Source of the DNA: Marinicella pacifica
Lineage (GTDB): Bacteria; Pseudomonadota; Gammaproteobacteria; Xanthomonadales; Marinicellaceae
Direction of reading: 5' to 3'
Assembly (NCBI RefSeq): GCF_014636635.1
Contig: NZ_BMEO01000012.1
Span: 1 to 64,000, forward strand
Length of the DNA stretch: 64,000 nucleotides
This document shows, one piece after another, positions 28,838 to 37,091 of the stretch; within the stretch, counting starts at the first letter, position 1; every line of letters begins with the position of its first letter. Under the pieces are notes generated by a model. That model did not search any database and had not been told where the DNA came from. It worked only from the letters and a program-made list of their open reading frames with translations. Position numbers and translations under genes: made by a program.

Positions 28838-29287
28838 ATGTCCATGTCATTAAAACAACAAATCACTGAAGACATGAAAAACGCCATGCGGGCCAAAGAC
28901 AAACCGCTGGTGAGCACATTGCGTCTGCTTAATGCTGAAATCAAACAGGTTGAGGTGGACACCCGCAGTGCGTTGAATGACGCGGACATCATTAAAATTA
29001 TTGGCAAGATGATTAAACAGCGCAAGGATGCCGCTGAACAATATGATCAGGCTGAACGGCCTGAACTGGCCGCCCGGGAACGGGCTGAATCAGCGATTTT
29101 GGTTGAATACTTGCCACAACAACTGACCACCGAAGAAATTCAGGCACTGGTTGATAAAACCATCACCGAAAGCGGCGCCAGCGGTATGCAGGACATGGGT
29201 CGGGTTATGGGTCAGTTACAGTCAGCAATTGCCGGCCGGGCCGACATGGGCGAAGTCAGCGGCATCGTTAAATCCCGCTTGTCTTAA
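28838..29287 (+). CDS. GatB/YqeY domain protein
   Basis: YqeY-type protein (149 residues) related to the tail domain of GatB, which contacts tRNA in the amidotransferase. Its own role is not firmly known. Family features: LKQQITEDMKNAMRAKDK at the N-terminus, STLRLLNAEIKQVEVD, EYLPQQLTTEEI and MGRVMGQLQSAIAGRADM. It is commonly found between rpsU and dnaG in gammaproteobacteria, as here, 3 nt after rpsU. A second Met two codons in is an alternative start. Confidence 0.92.
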   Translation: MSMSLKQQITEDMKNAMRAKDKPLVSTLRLLNAEIKQVEVDTRSALNDADIIKIIGKMIKQRKDAAEQYDQAERPELAARERAESAILVEYLPQQLTTEEIQALVDKTITESGASGMQDMGRVMGQLQSAIAGRADMGEVSGIVKSRLS

Positions 29288-29350
29288 TTGCACACTGTTG
29301 TACAATCTCTTTTTTTAATCGTGGGTTCACTTAAGAACCTGTCGTGATTT

Positions 29351-31045
29351 GTGGCTGCCTCCATACCCAATGACTTTATTGATGAATTATTAAATCACAT
29401 TGATATTTATGATGTGGTATCGCCGCGGGTCAGTTTAAAAAAAGCCGGCAAAGACTATGCCGGTTTGTGCCCTTTTCACCATGAAAATACCCCATCTTTT
29501 ACGGTCAGCCAACAAAAGCAGTTTTTCCACTGTTTTGGTTGTGGCGAAAGTGGCAGTGCGATTGGTTTTTTGATGGCATTTGAGGGTTTGGATTTTGTCG
29601 ATGCCGTTAAAGATCTGGCGCAACAGGCGGGTCTTGAGGTACCGCTTAAGCAGGTCAATAAACACCGCCAGCATGACCGCAACAACCTCTATGCCGTTAC
29701 CGAGAAAGTCACACGCATTTATCAGCAACAACTTAAAAACAACCCCAAAATCATCGATTATCTAAAAAACCGCGGCGTGGACGGCCAGACCTGCCGGACT
29801 TTTCAAATTGGTTTTGCCGAAGACCGCTGGGACGGCATATCAAAGCGCTTTGATGCAGACCAACAAGGCCTGCTTGATCGTTGTGGTTTACTGTCTCACA
29901 GCAACCATAAAAGTTATGACAAGTTCCGCAACCGCCTGATGTTCCCTATTCATGACCGGCGTGGTCGGGTGATTGCCTTTGGCGGTCGGGCGGTGGATGA
30001 TGATCAGCAACCCAAATACTTAAACTCACCTGAAACCGATTTATTTCACAAAGGCGGGGAGTTGTACGGTTATCATCTGGCGCGCAAACACAGTGACGAG
30101 GACTTTGTGATTGTGGTGGAGGGCTATATGGATGTGGTGGCTTTACACCGGCACGGCATTAAAAATGCGGTGGCCACCCTGGGCACCGCCACCTCACGGG
30201 ACCACATTGCTTTATTGTTTAAAACCTGGCCCAAAGTGGTGTTTTGTTTTGACGGTGATCGCGCCGGCAGACAGGCCGCCGAAAAAGCTCTAATGACAGC
30301 CCTGCCGATGTATCTGGACGACAAAATTATTGAATTCTTATTTTTACCTGATAAACACGATCCGGATTCTTATGTTAATCGGCAAGGCGCAGAGGCATTT
30401 TCACAAGCATTGAAAGCCGCTCAGCCTTTGTCGCAGTTTTTACTCGACACCATCAGTCGCGGTATTGACATCCAAACGCTCGACGGTAAGGCGCAATTAC
30501 ATGAACGGGCCAAAGAATACCTGATGCAGCTGCCTCAGGGCGCTTTTCGTCAAATCATGCAAGACAAAGTCTCACAAATAACCGGTATCACAGCCATCCA
30601 CCGTGCCGTGACGCAGCAGAAGCACCGGTCAGGCCAGCCACCGCTTAATCCGATGCGACGCCTTCTGGCTTTGATTCTGAATAAGCCCGCATTATGTGAA
30701 GACATACCCGACAATCTGGAATTCGATCTGTTGCCATTTAAAGGCGCACAAATAATTAACAAAGTGATTGAAATTCAGGCCGATTACCCCCAAATTAATT
30801 CCGCAGCGTTATTAGAGCACTTCAGAGACCGTGATTTTAGCAGCCACCTCAATCAACTGATGGTGGTTTATGATCACATGGACGAAGCGGAACTGGACTC
30901 TGAGATGGCGGATTTAACCGCCCATCTTGAACAATTGACCACCACGGCAAAAATCAACCATTTGCGTGAGAAACAATTGCAAGGCGGTTTAACTGACAGC
31001 GAAAAAAAGCAGTTAATAACCCTGTTAACCAAGAAAATCAAGTGA
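29351..31045 (+). CDS. dnaG: DNA primase
   Basis: Primase making RNA primers at the replication fork. The 564-residue product has an N-terminal CHC2 zinc finger (C40, H43, C61, C64), the catalytic TOPRIM domain with [17 protein letters not shown] and [17 protein letters not shown], and a C-terminal DnaB-binding helical region. The start is GTG 29351 ([13 protein letters not shown]), which aligns with the usual primase N-terminus. There is no good Shine-Dalgarno. Third gene of the operon. Confidence 0.97.
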   Translation: MAASIPNDFIDELLNHIDIYDVVSPRVSLKKAGKDYAGLCPFHHENTPSFTVSQQKQFFHCFGCGESGSAIGFLMAFEGLDFVDAVKDLAQQAGLEVPLKQVNKHRQHDRNNLYAVTEKVTRIYQQQLKNNPKIIDYLKNRGVDGQTCRTFQIGFAEDRWDGISKRFDADQQGLLDRCGLLSHSNHKSYDKFRNRLMFPIHDRRGRVIAFGGRAVDDDQQPKYLNSPETDLFHKGGELYGYHLARKHSDEDFVIVVEGYMDVVALHRHGIKNAVATLGTATSRDHIALLFKTWPKVVFCFDGDRAGRQAAEKALMTALPMYLDDKIIEFLFLPDKHDPDSYVNRQGAEAFSQALKAAQPLSQFLLDTISRGIDIQTLDGKAQLHERAKEYLMQLPQGAFRQIMQDKVSQITGITAIHRAVTQQKHRSGQPPLNPMRRLLALILNKPALCEDIPDNLEFDLLPFKGAQIINKVIEIQADYPQINSAALLEHFRDRDFSSHLNQLMVVYDHMDEAELDSEMADLTAHLEQLTTTAKINHLREKQLQGGLTDSEKKQLITLLTKKIK

Positions 31046-31058
31046 GAAACAACATATC

Positions 31059-32915
31059 ATGGCATCAGAAAAACAAACCACACAAATAAAAGTCTTACTG
31101 GCAAAAGGAAAAGAGCAAGGTTATTTAACCTATGCCGAGGTCAATGACCACCTGCCCGATGACATCATTGAGACTGACTCAGTGGAAGACATCATCCAAC
31201 TGATCAACGACATGGGCATCCAGGTTTTGGAAGAAGCGCCTGAAGATGACAGCATCATTCTCAATGATGACACCGCCAAAGAAGACGACGACACCGCCAC
31301 CGAAGAAGCCGTGGCCGTACTGTCCGCAGTTGATCCCAGTATCGGCCGCACCACCGATCCGGTGCGTATGTACATGCGGGAAATGGGTTTGGTTGAGTTG
31401 CTGGAACGCAAGGATGAAATCGCCATTGCCAAACGCATCGAGCATTGCGACCATCTGATCATGGAGTCCACTTTTTTATTCCCCAAAACCATTAAAACCA
31501 TTTTGGAATATTACCAGGATGTGCTCGATGGTGATTTAAAAGAAGAACTCTTTATCACCGAAATTTACGACCCGCACACCGAAGCCGTGATTCCAAAAGT
31601 GAAAAAGCCCACTGATCCCGTGGATGAAGACGAGGATGAAGAGACCGAGGAAGAGGTTGAAAAAGGCCTGGATTTTGAAGAAGTCACCAAACGCATTAAA
31701 GCCGTGGAAAAACTGTTTAATAAGTTTCAGGCTTCAGTTGAGAAAAACGGCATCGGCGATGTTAAACAGAAAAACTACATGAAACAAATTTCTGAGGTTT
31801 TGGTGGAGTTCAAATTCCATCCAAAAACCATGGAAGACATCCTCAATGATATTCAGTGGATACAATTTGGTCATTACATTGAAGAAACCGATCATTATGA
31901 ACCCGGCATTCGCGATTACGAACGCAAAATACATGACATTGCGATTGATCAATGCAAAATGAAGCGCAAAGATTTTATCCGTTCATTTATGAACAAAGAA
32001 ACGGATTTGTCCTGGGTGGATGAGCAAATCGGCAAAGGCGGTGACTGTGCCTCTTTGCTTGAAATGTTCAAAGAAGACATCATTGGATACCAGCAAAAGC
32101 TTCAACAGATTGAACAGCAAAACAGCCTGACCATCCCTGAGATTAAAAAAATCAACCGCCGGATTACCGTGAATGAAGCCAAATCACGGCGCGCCAAAAA
32201 AGAAATGATTGAGGCCAACCTGCGGCTGGTGATTTCGATTGCTAAAAAATACACCAACCGCGGATTACAATTTTTGGATTTGATTCAGGAAGGCAATATC
32301 GGACTGATGAAAGCGGTAGAAAAATTTGAATACCGCCGTGGTTATAAGTTTTCAACCTACGCCACCTGGTGGATTCGTCAGGCCATCACCCGCTCGATTG
32401 CCGATCAGGCCAGAACCATCCGTATTCCGGTGCACATGATTGAAACCATTAACAAACTCAACCGTGTGTCCCGTCAGCTGTTACAGGAAAAAGGCCGTGA
32501 AGCCACCCCTGAGGAAATTGCCAAAGTGATGGAAATGCCGGTCAATAAAGTGCGCAAAGTCATTAAAATTGCCAAGCAACCGATTTCCATGGAAACCCCG
32601 ATTGGTGATGACGAAGATTCGAGTCTGGGCGATTTTATCGAAGATGGTAACATTTTATCGCCGTTGGATTCTACCACCGCCAATGGCCTCACCAATACGG
32701 TGACCAATTTACTCAGCGGACTGACGCCGAGGGAAGCCAAAGTACTGCGCATGCGTTTTGGTATTGATATGAATACCGATCACACCCTTGAGGAGGTCGG
32801 CAAGCAATTCGATGTGACCCGTGAGCGCATTCGGCAAATTGAGGCCAAGGCCTTACGTAAACTGCGTCACCCAAGCCGTTCCGAGCTGCTGCGTAGTTTT
32901 ATGGATTTAAAATAA
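31059..32915 (+). CDS. rpoD: RNA polymerase primary sigma factor (sigma-70)
   Basis: Housekeeping sigma factor, 618 residues. Order: region 1.1 (N-terminal, ending in an acidic stretch), region 1.2 ([29 protein letters not shown]), a long acidic non-conserved region ([15 protein letters not shown]), regions 2.1-2.4 ([27 protein letters not shown] and [15 protein letters not shown]), region 3, and region 4.2 with the helix-turn-helix ([20 protein letters not shown]). Fourth gene of the operon, 13 nt after dnaG, closed by a strong terminator. Confidence 0.98.
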   Translation: MASEKQTTQIKVLLAKGKEQGYLTYAEVNDHLPDDIIETDSVEDIIQLINDMGIQVLEEAPEDDSIILNDDTAKEDDDTATEEAVAVLSAVDPSIGRTTDPVRMYMREMGLVELLERKDEIAIAKRIEHCDHLIMESTFLFPKTIKTILEYYQDVLDGDLKEELFITEIYDPHTEAVIPKVKKPTDPVDEDEDEETEEEVEKGLDFEEVTKRIKAVEKLFNKFQASVEKNGIGDVKQKNYMKQISEVLVEFKFHPKTMEDILNDIQWIQFGHYIEETDHYEPGIRDYERKIHDIAIDQCKMKRKDFIRSFMNKETDLSWVDEQIGKGGDCASLLEMFKEDIIGYQQKLQQIEQQNSLTIPEIKKINRRITVNEAKSRRAKKEMIEANLRLVISIAKKYTNRGLQFLDLIQEGNIGLMKAVEKFEYRRGYKFSTYATWWIRQAITRSIADQARTIRIPVHMIETINKLNRVSRQLLQEKGREATPEEIAKVMEMPVNKVRKVIKIAKQPISMETPIGDDEDSSLGDFIEDGNILSPLDSTTANGLTNTVTNLLSGLTPREAKVLRMRFGIDMNTDHTLEEVGKQFDVTRERIRQIEAKALRKLRHPSRSELLRSFMDLK

Positions 32916-32932
32916 GTCACTAATAACGCCGC

Positions 32933-32965
32933 AAAAAAGCCCGATACAATTTATCGGGCTTTTTT
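32933..32965. terminator. Bidirectional terminator between rpoD and the parvulin gene
   Basis: A 14-bp perfect stem (aaaaaagcccgata and tatcgggctttttt) with a 5-nt loop has A and T runs on its flanks, so it works for rpoD on the plus strand and for the parvulin/BolA pair on the minus strand. Confidence 0.9.
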
Positions 32966-32979
32966 GTGTCCTGCTTGTT

Positions 32980-33786
32980 TTAAGGTGTGGTATTGATATC
33001 TGCTTTGAATTCCAGCAGTTGCTTAAAACGGCTGATTTGACGTTCCTGCAAACTGCGTTTGATGCCCTCTTTGGCTTCTTCAAAAGTGGGCGGTGCAACC
33101 GTTCTTTGGTCTTCCAAATAAACCACATGCGCCCCAAACTGAGAAATCACCGGTTGTTGATAATAATGACCGGGTTGTAGTTCCTGCAGTGGCGTTGCAA
33201 ACGACTCAGGTACCTGCTTGATGTTCACCCAGCCGATATCACCCACATTGCTCATTTGGCCGTGACTTTGTAAGTAAGCCTGTTCCAATTTCGCATAATC
33301 AGTCCCGGCAGCCAATTCGTCCAAAGCCGCCAGTGCATCTATTTCATCTTTAAACAGTAAATGGCGCACATGGAACTGCTGGTCTTTGACTTCTTTAATG
33401 ACCCGCTCATATTCGGCCTTCATATCCGCTTCGGTGATTGGATTATCAATCAGATATTGTTGCAGAGCCTGTTGCGCCAACGCTTTTTGTTTTATTTGCT
33501 GGTAACCAATGGTCTGTTCCAGGCTCAGGGTAATGCCCTGCTTTTTGGCATAGTTCACCAACAGTTGCTGTTCAGTCAATTGTTTGATAGCCTCACTGAT
33601 CTGGGTTTCATTGGGTTGATCAACACCCTGATTTAACCAAAAAACCCGCACCATTTGCTCGGTAATCGGTTGATCATCAATGGTGACTAAGGTGCGTGAA
33701 TTATCCACAACCGTGTTATCCGCACCATTGTGTTGCTGACACGCACTGATCAGCACAAAAAAGCTGATAAATAATAAAATTCTCAT
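32980..33786 (-). CDS. Parvulin-type peptidyl-prolyl isomerase lipoprotein
   Basis: Periplasm-facing PpiC/SurA-like foldase of 268 residues. Signal peptide with lipobox L-I-S-A-C (cleavage before C16), so membrane-anchored. A helical SurA-N-like region (about 45-125: EQMVRVFWLNQGV, IKQLTEQQLLVNYAKKQGI) precedes a parvulin domain (about 135-230: FHVRHLLFK, GQMSNVGDIGWV, SQFGAHVVYLED). Probably helps outer-membrane or secreted protein folding. It overlaps the bolA-like gene by 4 nt (ATGA), so the two are co-expressed. Confidence 0.87.
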   Translation of the reverse strand: MRILLFISFFVLISACQQHNGADNTVVDNSRTLVTIDDQPITEQMVRVFWLNQGVDQPNETQISEAIKQLTEQQLLVNYAKKQGITLSLEQTIGYQQIKQKALAQQALQQYLIDNPITEADMKAEYERVIKEVKDQQFHVRHLLFKDEIDALAALDELAAGTDYAKLEQAYLQSHGQMSNVGDIGWVNIKQVPESFATPLQELQPGHYYQQPVISQFGAHVVYLEDQRTVAPPTFEEAKEGIKRSLQERQISRFKQLLEFKADINTTP

Positions 33787-34082
33787 GGTTGTTCCTCCGG
33801 GGTTAAGGCCTCGACTTCCAAGGCATGAATGCGGCCATTATCCCACAGTTCTTTAACCTGCTGGTGTACCAATCGATGGCGCTTAAGGCGGTTCATGCCG
33901 GCAAATTGTGACGACACCACCATGGCTGCGAAATGCCCGCCACCGGATTTCGCGCCTTCATGGCCGATATGTAAATGACTGTTATCCGTCACCTTCACGG
34001 ACTGAGCACCCCAATACCTTAGGGTTTGTTCAATAAGTTCACGGGTTTCCTGATGCTTTTCCATGTGAGTAGATAATGTCAT
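33783..34082 (-). CDS. BolA family protein
   Basis: Small BolA-type protein of 99 residues. BolA proteins pair with monothiol glutaredoxins around Fe-S clusters and affect stress morphology. Hallmarks are HLHIGHEGAKSGGGHFAAMVVSSQF and the helix-turn NRLKRHRLVHQQVKELWDNGRIHALEVEA, with the invariant His. Two Met codons (34082 and 34064) are possible starts and neither has a good Shine-Dalgarno. First gene of a two-gene operon with the parvulin lipoprotein. Confidence 0.88.
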   Translation of the reverse strand: MTLSTHMEKHQETRELIEQTLRYWGAQSVKVTDNSHLHIGHEGAKSGGGHFAAMVVSSQFAGMNRLKRHRLVHQQVKELWDNGRIHALEVEALTPEEQP

Positions 34083-34146
34083 TTAAGTGGTTATGCAAAA
34101 CCACTTATTATAACGTACAATGTGCCTTTTTAAATCTAACCGACCT

Positions 34147-34500
34147 ATGAGCCAAGCCATTATTTATCATAACCCGCGTTGTTCTAAATCAAGAGCCACA
34201 CTGGCTTTACTGGAAAGCCGGCATGTGGACACGCACATCATTAAATATTTAGACAACCCGCCGTCGCCGCAGACTTTGAGAAAAATCACTGCCATGCTGG
34301 GTGTTTCGCCACGCAATATACTGCGCACCGGTGAGAAAGAATATAAAGACTTTGGCATGGATAATCCGGACTTATCCGATGATCAATTATTGCAGTTGAT
34401 GTCCGCTAATCCAAAAGTAATAGAGCGACCCATTGTGATTTACAAGGATCAGGCTGTGGTTGGCAGACCGCCTGAAAATGTATTGGATTTAATCGAATGA
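34147..34500 (+). CDS. ArsC/YfgD-family thioredoxin-fold reductase
   Basis: Glutaredoxin-dependent arsenate reductase family, 117 residues. The catalytic Cys is C12 in IYHNPRCSKSRATLALLE, and the family arginines occur in ERPIVIY and GRPPENVLDLIE. It resembles YfgD-type housekeeping paralogues more than plasmid ArsC, and no arsR, arsB or acr3 is near, so arsenic resistance is not implied. ATG 34147 is preferred over 34120, whose extra residues do not match the family. Its stop overlaps the wrbA start (ATGA). Confidence 0.85.
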   Translation: MSQAIIYHNPRCSKSRATLALLESRHVDTHIIKYLDNPPSPQTLRKITAMLGVSPRNILRTGEKEYKDFGMDNPDLSDDQLLQLMSANPKVIERPIVIYKDQAVVGRPPENVLDLIE

Positions 34501-35081
34501 GCGACACCGCCCAAATTCTGATTTTATATTATTCAAAGCACGGCAACACCCAAAAAATGGCGCGCTTAATCGCCCGCGGTGTATTGAAAGTGGCCGGTTG
34601 TGAAGCCATCATCAGAACCGTGCCGGTGGACGGCGTGGATGAAGCGATGGCCGCTGATCCGTATATCACCGAACAAGAACTGGCCGATTGTGATGGCTTG
34701 TTACTCGGCAGTCCCAGTCATTTTGGCAACATGGCGGCACCTTTGAAGGCCTTTATCGACAGCACCTCACAAATCTGGCTGAATGGCGGATTAGAAGGTA
34801 AACCGGCCGGCGTGTTTGCTAATTCTTCGTCAATTCACGGTGGTCAGGAAACCACTTTAATTAATATGATGATTCCGCTGCTACACCACGGTATGGTGCT
34901 GGCCGGTCTGCCTTACAGCGAAAAAGCCTTGTTATTCACAACAACCGGCGGCTCACCTTATGGCGCCACCCATTGGGCACAAACCGGCGACCAGCGTGGA
35001 TTGGACAATAACGAAAAACAGTTATGCATGGCACAAGGACAACGCATTGCACAATTAGCCAAAGCCCTAAAACACAGTTAA
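34497..35081 (+). CDS. wrbA: NAD(P)H:quinone oxidoreductase WrbA
   Basis: FMN-binding flavodoxin-like tetrameric enzyme reducing quinones by two electrons. The 194 residues show the FMN phosphate loop YYSKHGNTQKMARLIARGV, the WrbA segments DGLLLGSPSHFGNMAAPLKAFIDST and ASSIHGGQE-like NSSSIHGGQETT, and the C-terminal GGSPYGATHWA. It is cotranscribed with the ArsC-like gene. The stop codon overlaps the convergent CPBP gene stop by 3 nt, with no room for a terminator between. Confidence 0.95.
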   Translation: MSDTAQILILYYSKHGNTQKMARLIARGVLKVAGCEAIIRTVPVDGVDEAMAADPYITEQELADCDGLLLGSPSHFGNMAAPLKAFIDSTSQIWLNGGLEGKPAGVFANSSSIHGGQETTLINMMIPLLHHGMVLAGLPYSEKALLFTTTGGSPYGATHWAQTGDQRGLDNNEKQLCMAQGQRIAQLAKALKHS

Positions 35082-36475
35082 AAACCCAGACCAACCCGGG
35101 CAGTACCCAGTACATGTTCCGGCATGGTCTGGTAAAACAACAACGCCAGCAGCGCATGGGAAACAGTATTGGCGTATATGTTGTGATAACGCAGCCAGGC
35201 ATAACTCCACAGTACACCGCCGATAAAAGTGGCCAGCATCAGCATTTGATTGGGCGTATGCAACATGGCAAACAAAACACCGCATAACAGCACCACCGTT
35301 ATCTTAGGAAGACCGGCTTTTTGGTGTAAATAATCACTGACCCACGGGCCTAAAATAACCTGTTGCGCCAGCGCCCAAAATAAATATAAGGGCAAGTCTG
35401 ACGCAAACCCCCAATTATTCTCACCGATATATACCAGAACAAGCGCCGTTATAATCGTCAACAGCCACACCGGCAATGCGCCATGTTGAGGTCGAATCCA
35501 GCGTTTAAATAAAATCAAAACAGGCGTTATAAAAATCATCATAACCAGCCAGGGCCAGTGCTCAAAAACTTCCCACATAAACACCGTTTGCATCAAAAAA
35601 GCCAACACACACACCAACACCACCAAAGCCAGTCCACCTTGGGCTTGAACAGTTGTCTGTTTGGAGTTATGAGGCAGTGGCTGATTGAAAATTACGGCCG
35701 GTATTAATAACAACCCTGACAGACCAAATAATATCCAGGGTGACATCTGCCAATACGGCTGCAACACCGGGGGCGTATCAAGAACCAACCCCTGACTTAA
35801 ACGCTGGCTGTGCCAGGACTGCCTTAATGTATTATTCAGCAGCGCTGCCAGTGGCACCGTCTGATTCACACTGTTTAAAGCAGTGGTTTGGGGCAGTTTA
35901 ATAGCCTTTAATAGCCCTGTATTTTCACCGTTTTGGGCTTGCGAAAATCGCCAAACGAGGGTGTTGAGAAGGGGTAAATCCTGCCAGTTTGCCGGCTTGT
36001 TCTTGTCCCCTTGTCTGGCCGTCCAGACCAATTCAGCCAGGTTAATGGAATTGTGCCCGGGGCTAAGTTCAATAGTCGGTGAGTAATAATAGACACCTGA
36101 ATCGACCTGTGAAAATTCTAATTGTAGCCGGGTGTTTGGGTTCTCCGACACGTGTTCAGCCCATTCAAAATTTAGGCGAGGGTAATTTTCCGGGACAATA
36201 AAACTATTTTCAAACGCCAAAGAAATTTCGGCCTTTTGCGTCTTTATCTCCAATCCCTGAGGCTTTATACGCCAACCGGATCCAAAACCGCTGACCAAAT
36301 CACGCTGTGATTTCAGCGCCCAGCTTAAGTGATGGTGCCCTGCTTTAAGTGACTGAACACGGTTTTGTTGCTGCTGATTTATCCGAGAAACATACAAATC
36401 GTGTGCCGATAACCACATCAAAACCATCGCCAAAATAATCAACCCACATGAAAAGAATCGGCTGTACCGGCGCAT
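35078..36475 (-). CDS. CPBP-type membrane protein, active site degenerate
   Basis: 465-residue inner-membrane protein. One N-terminal helix (FSCGLIILAMVLMWLSA, about 8-25), a large periplasmic beta-rich region to about 225, then 7-8 helices forming a CPBP (CAAX protease/bacteriocin processing) domain. Family motifs are partly present: motif 2 as LFAMLHTPN with its His, and motif 3/4 as GGVLWSYAWLRY...NTVSHALLALLF. The usual glutamate pair of motif 1 (EExxxR) reads AQQVILGP, so both Glu are Gln. Either a variant subfamily or a non-proteolytic homologue. Substrate unknown. Confidence 0.7.
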   Translation of the reverse strand: MRRYSRFFSCGLIILAMVLMWLSAHDLYVSRINQQQQNRVQSLKAGHHHLSWALKSQRDLVSGFGSGWRIKPQGLEIKTQKAEISLAFENSFIVPENYPRLNFEWAEHVSENPNTRLQLEFSQVDSGVYYYSPTIELSPGHNSINLAELVWTARQGDKNKPANWQDLPLLNTLVWRFSQAQNGENTGLLKAIKLPQTTALNSVNQTVPLAALLNNTLRQSWHSQRLSQGLVLDTPPVLQPYWQMSPWILFGLSGLLLIPAVIFNQPLPHNSKQTTVQAQGGLALVVLVCVLAFLMQTVFMWEVFEHWPWLVMMIFITPVLILFKRWIRPQHGALPVWLLTIITALVLVYIGENNWGFASDLPLYLFWALAQQVILGPWVSDYLHQKAGLPKITVVLLCGVLFAMLHTPNQMLMLATFIGGVLWSYAWLRYHNIYANTVSHALLALLFYQTMPEHVLGTARVGLGF

Positions 36476-36514
36476 TAATGAATACCCGAACGGTTAATCG
36501 CTGTAAAAATATAC

Positions 36515-37090
36515 TTACGGTAACTCAACACCCAACTCCCTTAAAAAAGCACACAATTGTATCAAAGGTAAACCCATTAAAGCAGAGGGGTCATCACTGC
36601 TCACCGAGGCCATTAAACTCAAACCCAAGCGCTCCATTTTAAAGCCACCGGCACAGTCATAGGCTTGTTCTTTGTCCACATAACGGATGATTTCGGTTTC
36701 ACTCAAGCAACGAAATTGTACCTTTGTTTCGTTGATGTGAAAGTGCTGATGATCATCTGCACCAAGAACACACAATGCGGTATAAAATACCACTGTTTGC
36801 CCCGAAAAATCCCTCAATTGCTGTAAGTTATTTTCTCGGTTTCCCGGTTTACGATAGATGCGGTGTCCCAACGCACAAACCTGATCGGACCCAATGACAA
36901 TGGCGGCTTTGTGTTGGTTTTTGACTTTATTGGCTTTGGCGATGGCCAGCCGTCCGGCACGATCCGGCGGGCTTTCGTTAAAAATCAGCGTTTCGTCCAC
37001 GCCGGCGGTTTGTGTCTGAACATCTAATTGAAGCTGTTGCAACTGCCGTAGTCGGTACGCAGATCCGGACGCTAAAATAATGGGAATCAT
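36515..37090 (-). CDS. Maf/YceF-type nucleotide pyrophosphatase
   Basis: House-cleaning nucleotide pyrophosphatase of the Maf fold, nearest in pattern to YceF (m7GTP pyrophosphatase). With ATG 37090 the product is 191 residues: IPIILASGSAYRLRQL (the usual SPRR reads SAYR), VDETL, catalytic-base segment IVIGSDQVCAL, KVQFRCLSETEI and CAGGFKMERLGLSLM. The start lies 1 nt after the kinase stop. A start at 37120 inside the kinase gene adds ten polar residues. Third gene of an ECF sigma-kinase-maf operon. Confidence 0.87.
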   Translation of the reverse strand: MIPIILASGSAYRLRQLQQLQLDVQTQTAGVDETLIFNESPPDRAGRLAIAKANKVKNQHKAAIVIGSDQVCALGHRIYRKPGNRENNLQQLRDFSGQTVVFYTALCVLGADDHQHFHINETKVQFRCLSETEIIRYVDKEQAYDCAGGFKMERLGLSLMASVSSDDPSALMGLPLIQLCAFLRELGVELP

Positions 37091-37091
37091 G

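Noticed and set aside
34147-34500. Arsenic-resistance locus
   Set aside because: Only one ArsC-family gene, of YfgD type, paired with wrbA; no regulator or arsenite pump nearby.
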